Positions 63,169 through 64,000 of a stretch of 64,000 nucleotides of DNA are shown in pieces. The DNA lies in contig OZ022256.1 of assembly GCA_963978905.1 (NCBI GenBank), positions 27,243,426-27,307,425 on the forward strand. The letters run 5' to 3'. Source of the DNA: Trichostrongylus colubriformis (Eukaryota > Nematoda > Chromadorea > Rhabditida > Trichostrongylidae). The notes beneath the pieces were generated by a model, which made no database searches, had not been told where the DNA came from, and saw only the letters and a program-made list of their open reading frames with translations. Positions within the stretch are counted from its first letter, which is position 1. Each line of letters opens with the position of its first letter. Both the position numbers and the translations under genes were made by a program.

Positions 63169-63268
63169 ATGACCATTTTGCCGCAATATTATCGCGCTGT
63201 AGATCCTTCTCGATTAATCGAGCTTTCGCTTCTTCTCGGTCTGACTTTGACGTTGACTGCAAACTTGT
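63169..63268 (+). CDS. Receptor gene 2 (paralogue), exon 1
   Basis: 100 nt from ATG to TTGT|GTATGT, phase 1: the same length and phase as exon 1 of receptor gene 1. It encodes a short outer tail (MTILPQYYRAVDPS) and TM1 (RLIELSLLLGLTLTLTAN), with an asparagine near the position of the conserved TM1 residue. Continuing past the donor gives a spurious ORF to 63328. It is in the same direction as gene 1, which suggests tandem duplication. Confidence 0.65.
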
Positions 63269-63361
63269 GTATGTGTCATCTCATCCTTTACGTGCGAATC
63301 AGTCTGCAATACACCGACGACTTTTAGATTGCACGTACAAAAGTACAGACTAACATTTCAG

Positions 63362-63480
63362 GTGCTCTCTTTCAACTAACTTTTAGCAGAGCAACGATAG
63401 CACCGATCTGCCTGCTTCATGCACTCCTTTCTTTTTTTGATGTAGCGACTGCCTTCTGTTGTACTCATCTCGACTTTGCG
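63362..63480 (+). CDS. Receptor gene 2, exon 2 (end TM1 to TM2), 3' limit uncertain
   Basis: After a strong acceptor (AACATTTCAG) the exon supplies two bases to finish Cys34, then ALFQLTFSRATIAP and TM2, CLLHALLSFFDVATAFCC. The LTFSR and SFFDV motifs align with LSFSR and AVFDI of gene 1, including the TM2 aspartate. No clean in-phase donor appears near the place where gene 1 has its donor, so the right limit is only a guess. The frame stays open to 63771, and the ORF starting at 63568 is that frame. Confidence 0.55.
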
Positions 63481-64000
63481 ATTTGGTTTTCAAAATGGGG
63501 TCCATGGAAATGGCCAGGATCTAGCCATTCCATTCCAGGGTGGGGAAAAGCAGAGAAACGCAAAGCAATGTTTTCTGTTTGTGTGGTCACGTTTTCACGC
63601 ATAAAAACGCGTGGAAATGGTTTGCACTTCGCTGATAACTGGCGCCGCTATTATGCAGCCAATTCACCCTGCTGTACTTTCCAGTATTTTCCAGCCGTTA
63701 AAGGGCGATTCCGGGAATGTGCAAGAAATTACAGCTCTATCAACTTTCTTGCTAAATTCATGGGTATTTGATAACGACTCAAAAGATACCCTTGCCGTGA
63801 AGGCCCCTTTAACTTTTGCTGGCGACTTCAAGATCCATGAATAATTTTTGTAGATATGTTTTTTTTCACACGCGAATGGATAATATGGCTGATCAACAGC
63901 AGCTCCTTTTTCATGAGCCCCCAGCCTTGAGCGTATTTACTGACCAAAGTGATCGGTGGAAGAGTCTAAACTCGGATGCGATTTTTCAGACACTGGTATA
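63481..64000 (+). other. Probable intron or continuation of receptor gene 2
   Basis: No equivalent of gene 1 exon 3 is recognised before the window ends. ORFs at 63568-63844 show no receptor-like segment. Confidence 0.35.

Noticed and set aside
63568..63844. Two overlapping ORFs after receptor gene 2 exon 2
   Set aside because: No membrane segment or motif; one is the read-through frame of exon 2.

Overview
The window looks like intron-rich, transposon-laden nematode DNA, most likely a parasitic strongylid (clade V, hookworm-like). The grounds are mariner, Tc1-like, RTE/CR1-like and BEL/Pao elements, many foldback (long inverted repeat) elements, short GT-AG introns beside enormous ones, and a primer-binding site that fits an invertebrate tRNA-Gly. 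The species assignment is inference. Almost all long ORFs are transposon remnants or chance frames inside palindromic repeats.

One real host gene dominates the window. Eight small exons on the + strand, from 9466 to 49624, join without a phase conflict into a 344-residue rhodopsin-type (class A) receptor of the kind that nematodes use for FMRFamide-like neuropeptides. Its 1,035 coding bases are spread over about 40 kb because transposons fill the introns. Introns 2 (18.7 kb) and 6 (13.0 kb) hold most of them; introns 5 (53 bp) and 7 (416 bp) keep ordinary nematode sizes. A second receptor of the same kind begins at 63169. Its first coding exon has exactly the same length (100 nt) and phase as that of the first gene, and it runs off the window.

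Layout: 1-8.4 kb, dispersed repeat A, foldback FB-A copy 1 and a decayed CR1-type LINE (minus). 8.4-9.0 kb, an unrecognised cluster of exon-like pieces. 9.47 kb, receptor exon 1; intron 1 carries a 904-bp deleted mariner. 11.7 kb, exon 2. Intron 2 (11.8-30.5 kb) holds two G-family foldbacks, an E-family foldback, an RTE-type LINE fragment, FB-A copy 3, a tRNA-like SINE cluster, a near-complete but dead mariner, a tandem array with a 145-bp period, a near-perfect 320-bp hairpin and a 327-bp tandem duplication. 30.5-35.9 kb, exons 3-6, with FB-A copy 2 and E-family copy 2 between them. Intron 6 (35.9-48.9 kb) holds FB-A-related copy 4, an RTE tail and a very young, internally deleted BEL/Pao retrotransposon. 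48.9-49.6 kb, exons 7-8. 50-53 kb, a complete-ended Tc1-like element and a LINE fragment. 53-58 kb, nothing firmly assigned. 58-59.6 kb, a Tc1-like transposase remnant and the second copy of repeat A. 63 kb, a possible terminal exon followed 34 bp later by the second receptor.

The receptor gene structure was read by eye from splice signals, phase and membrane-segment patterns; no transcript or database evidence was available.
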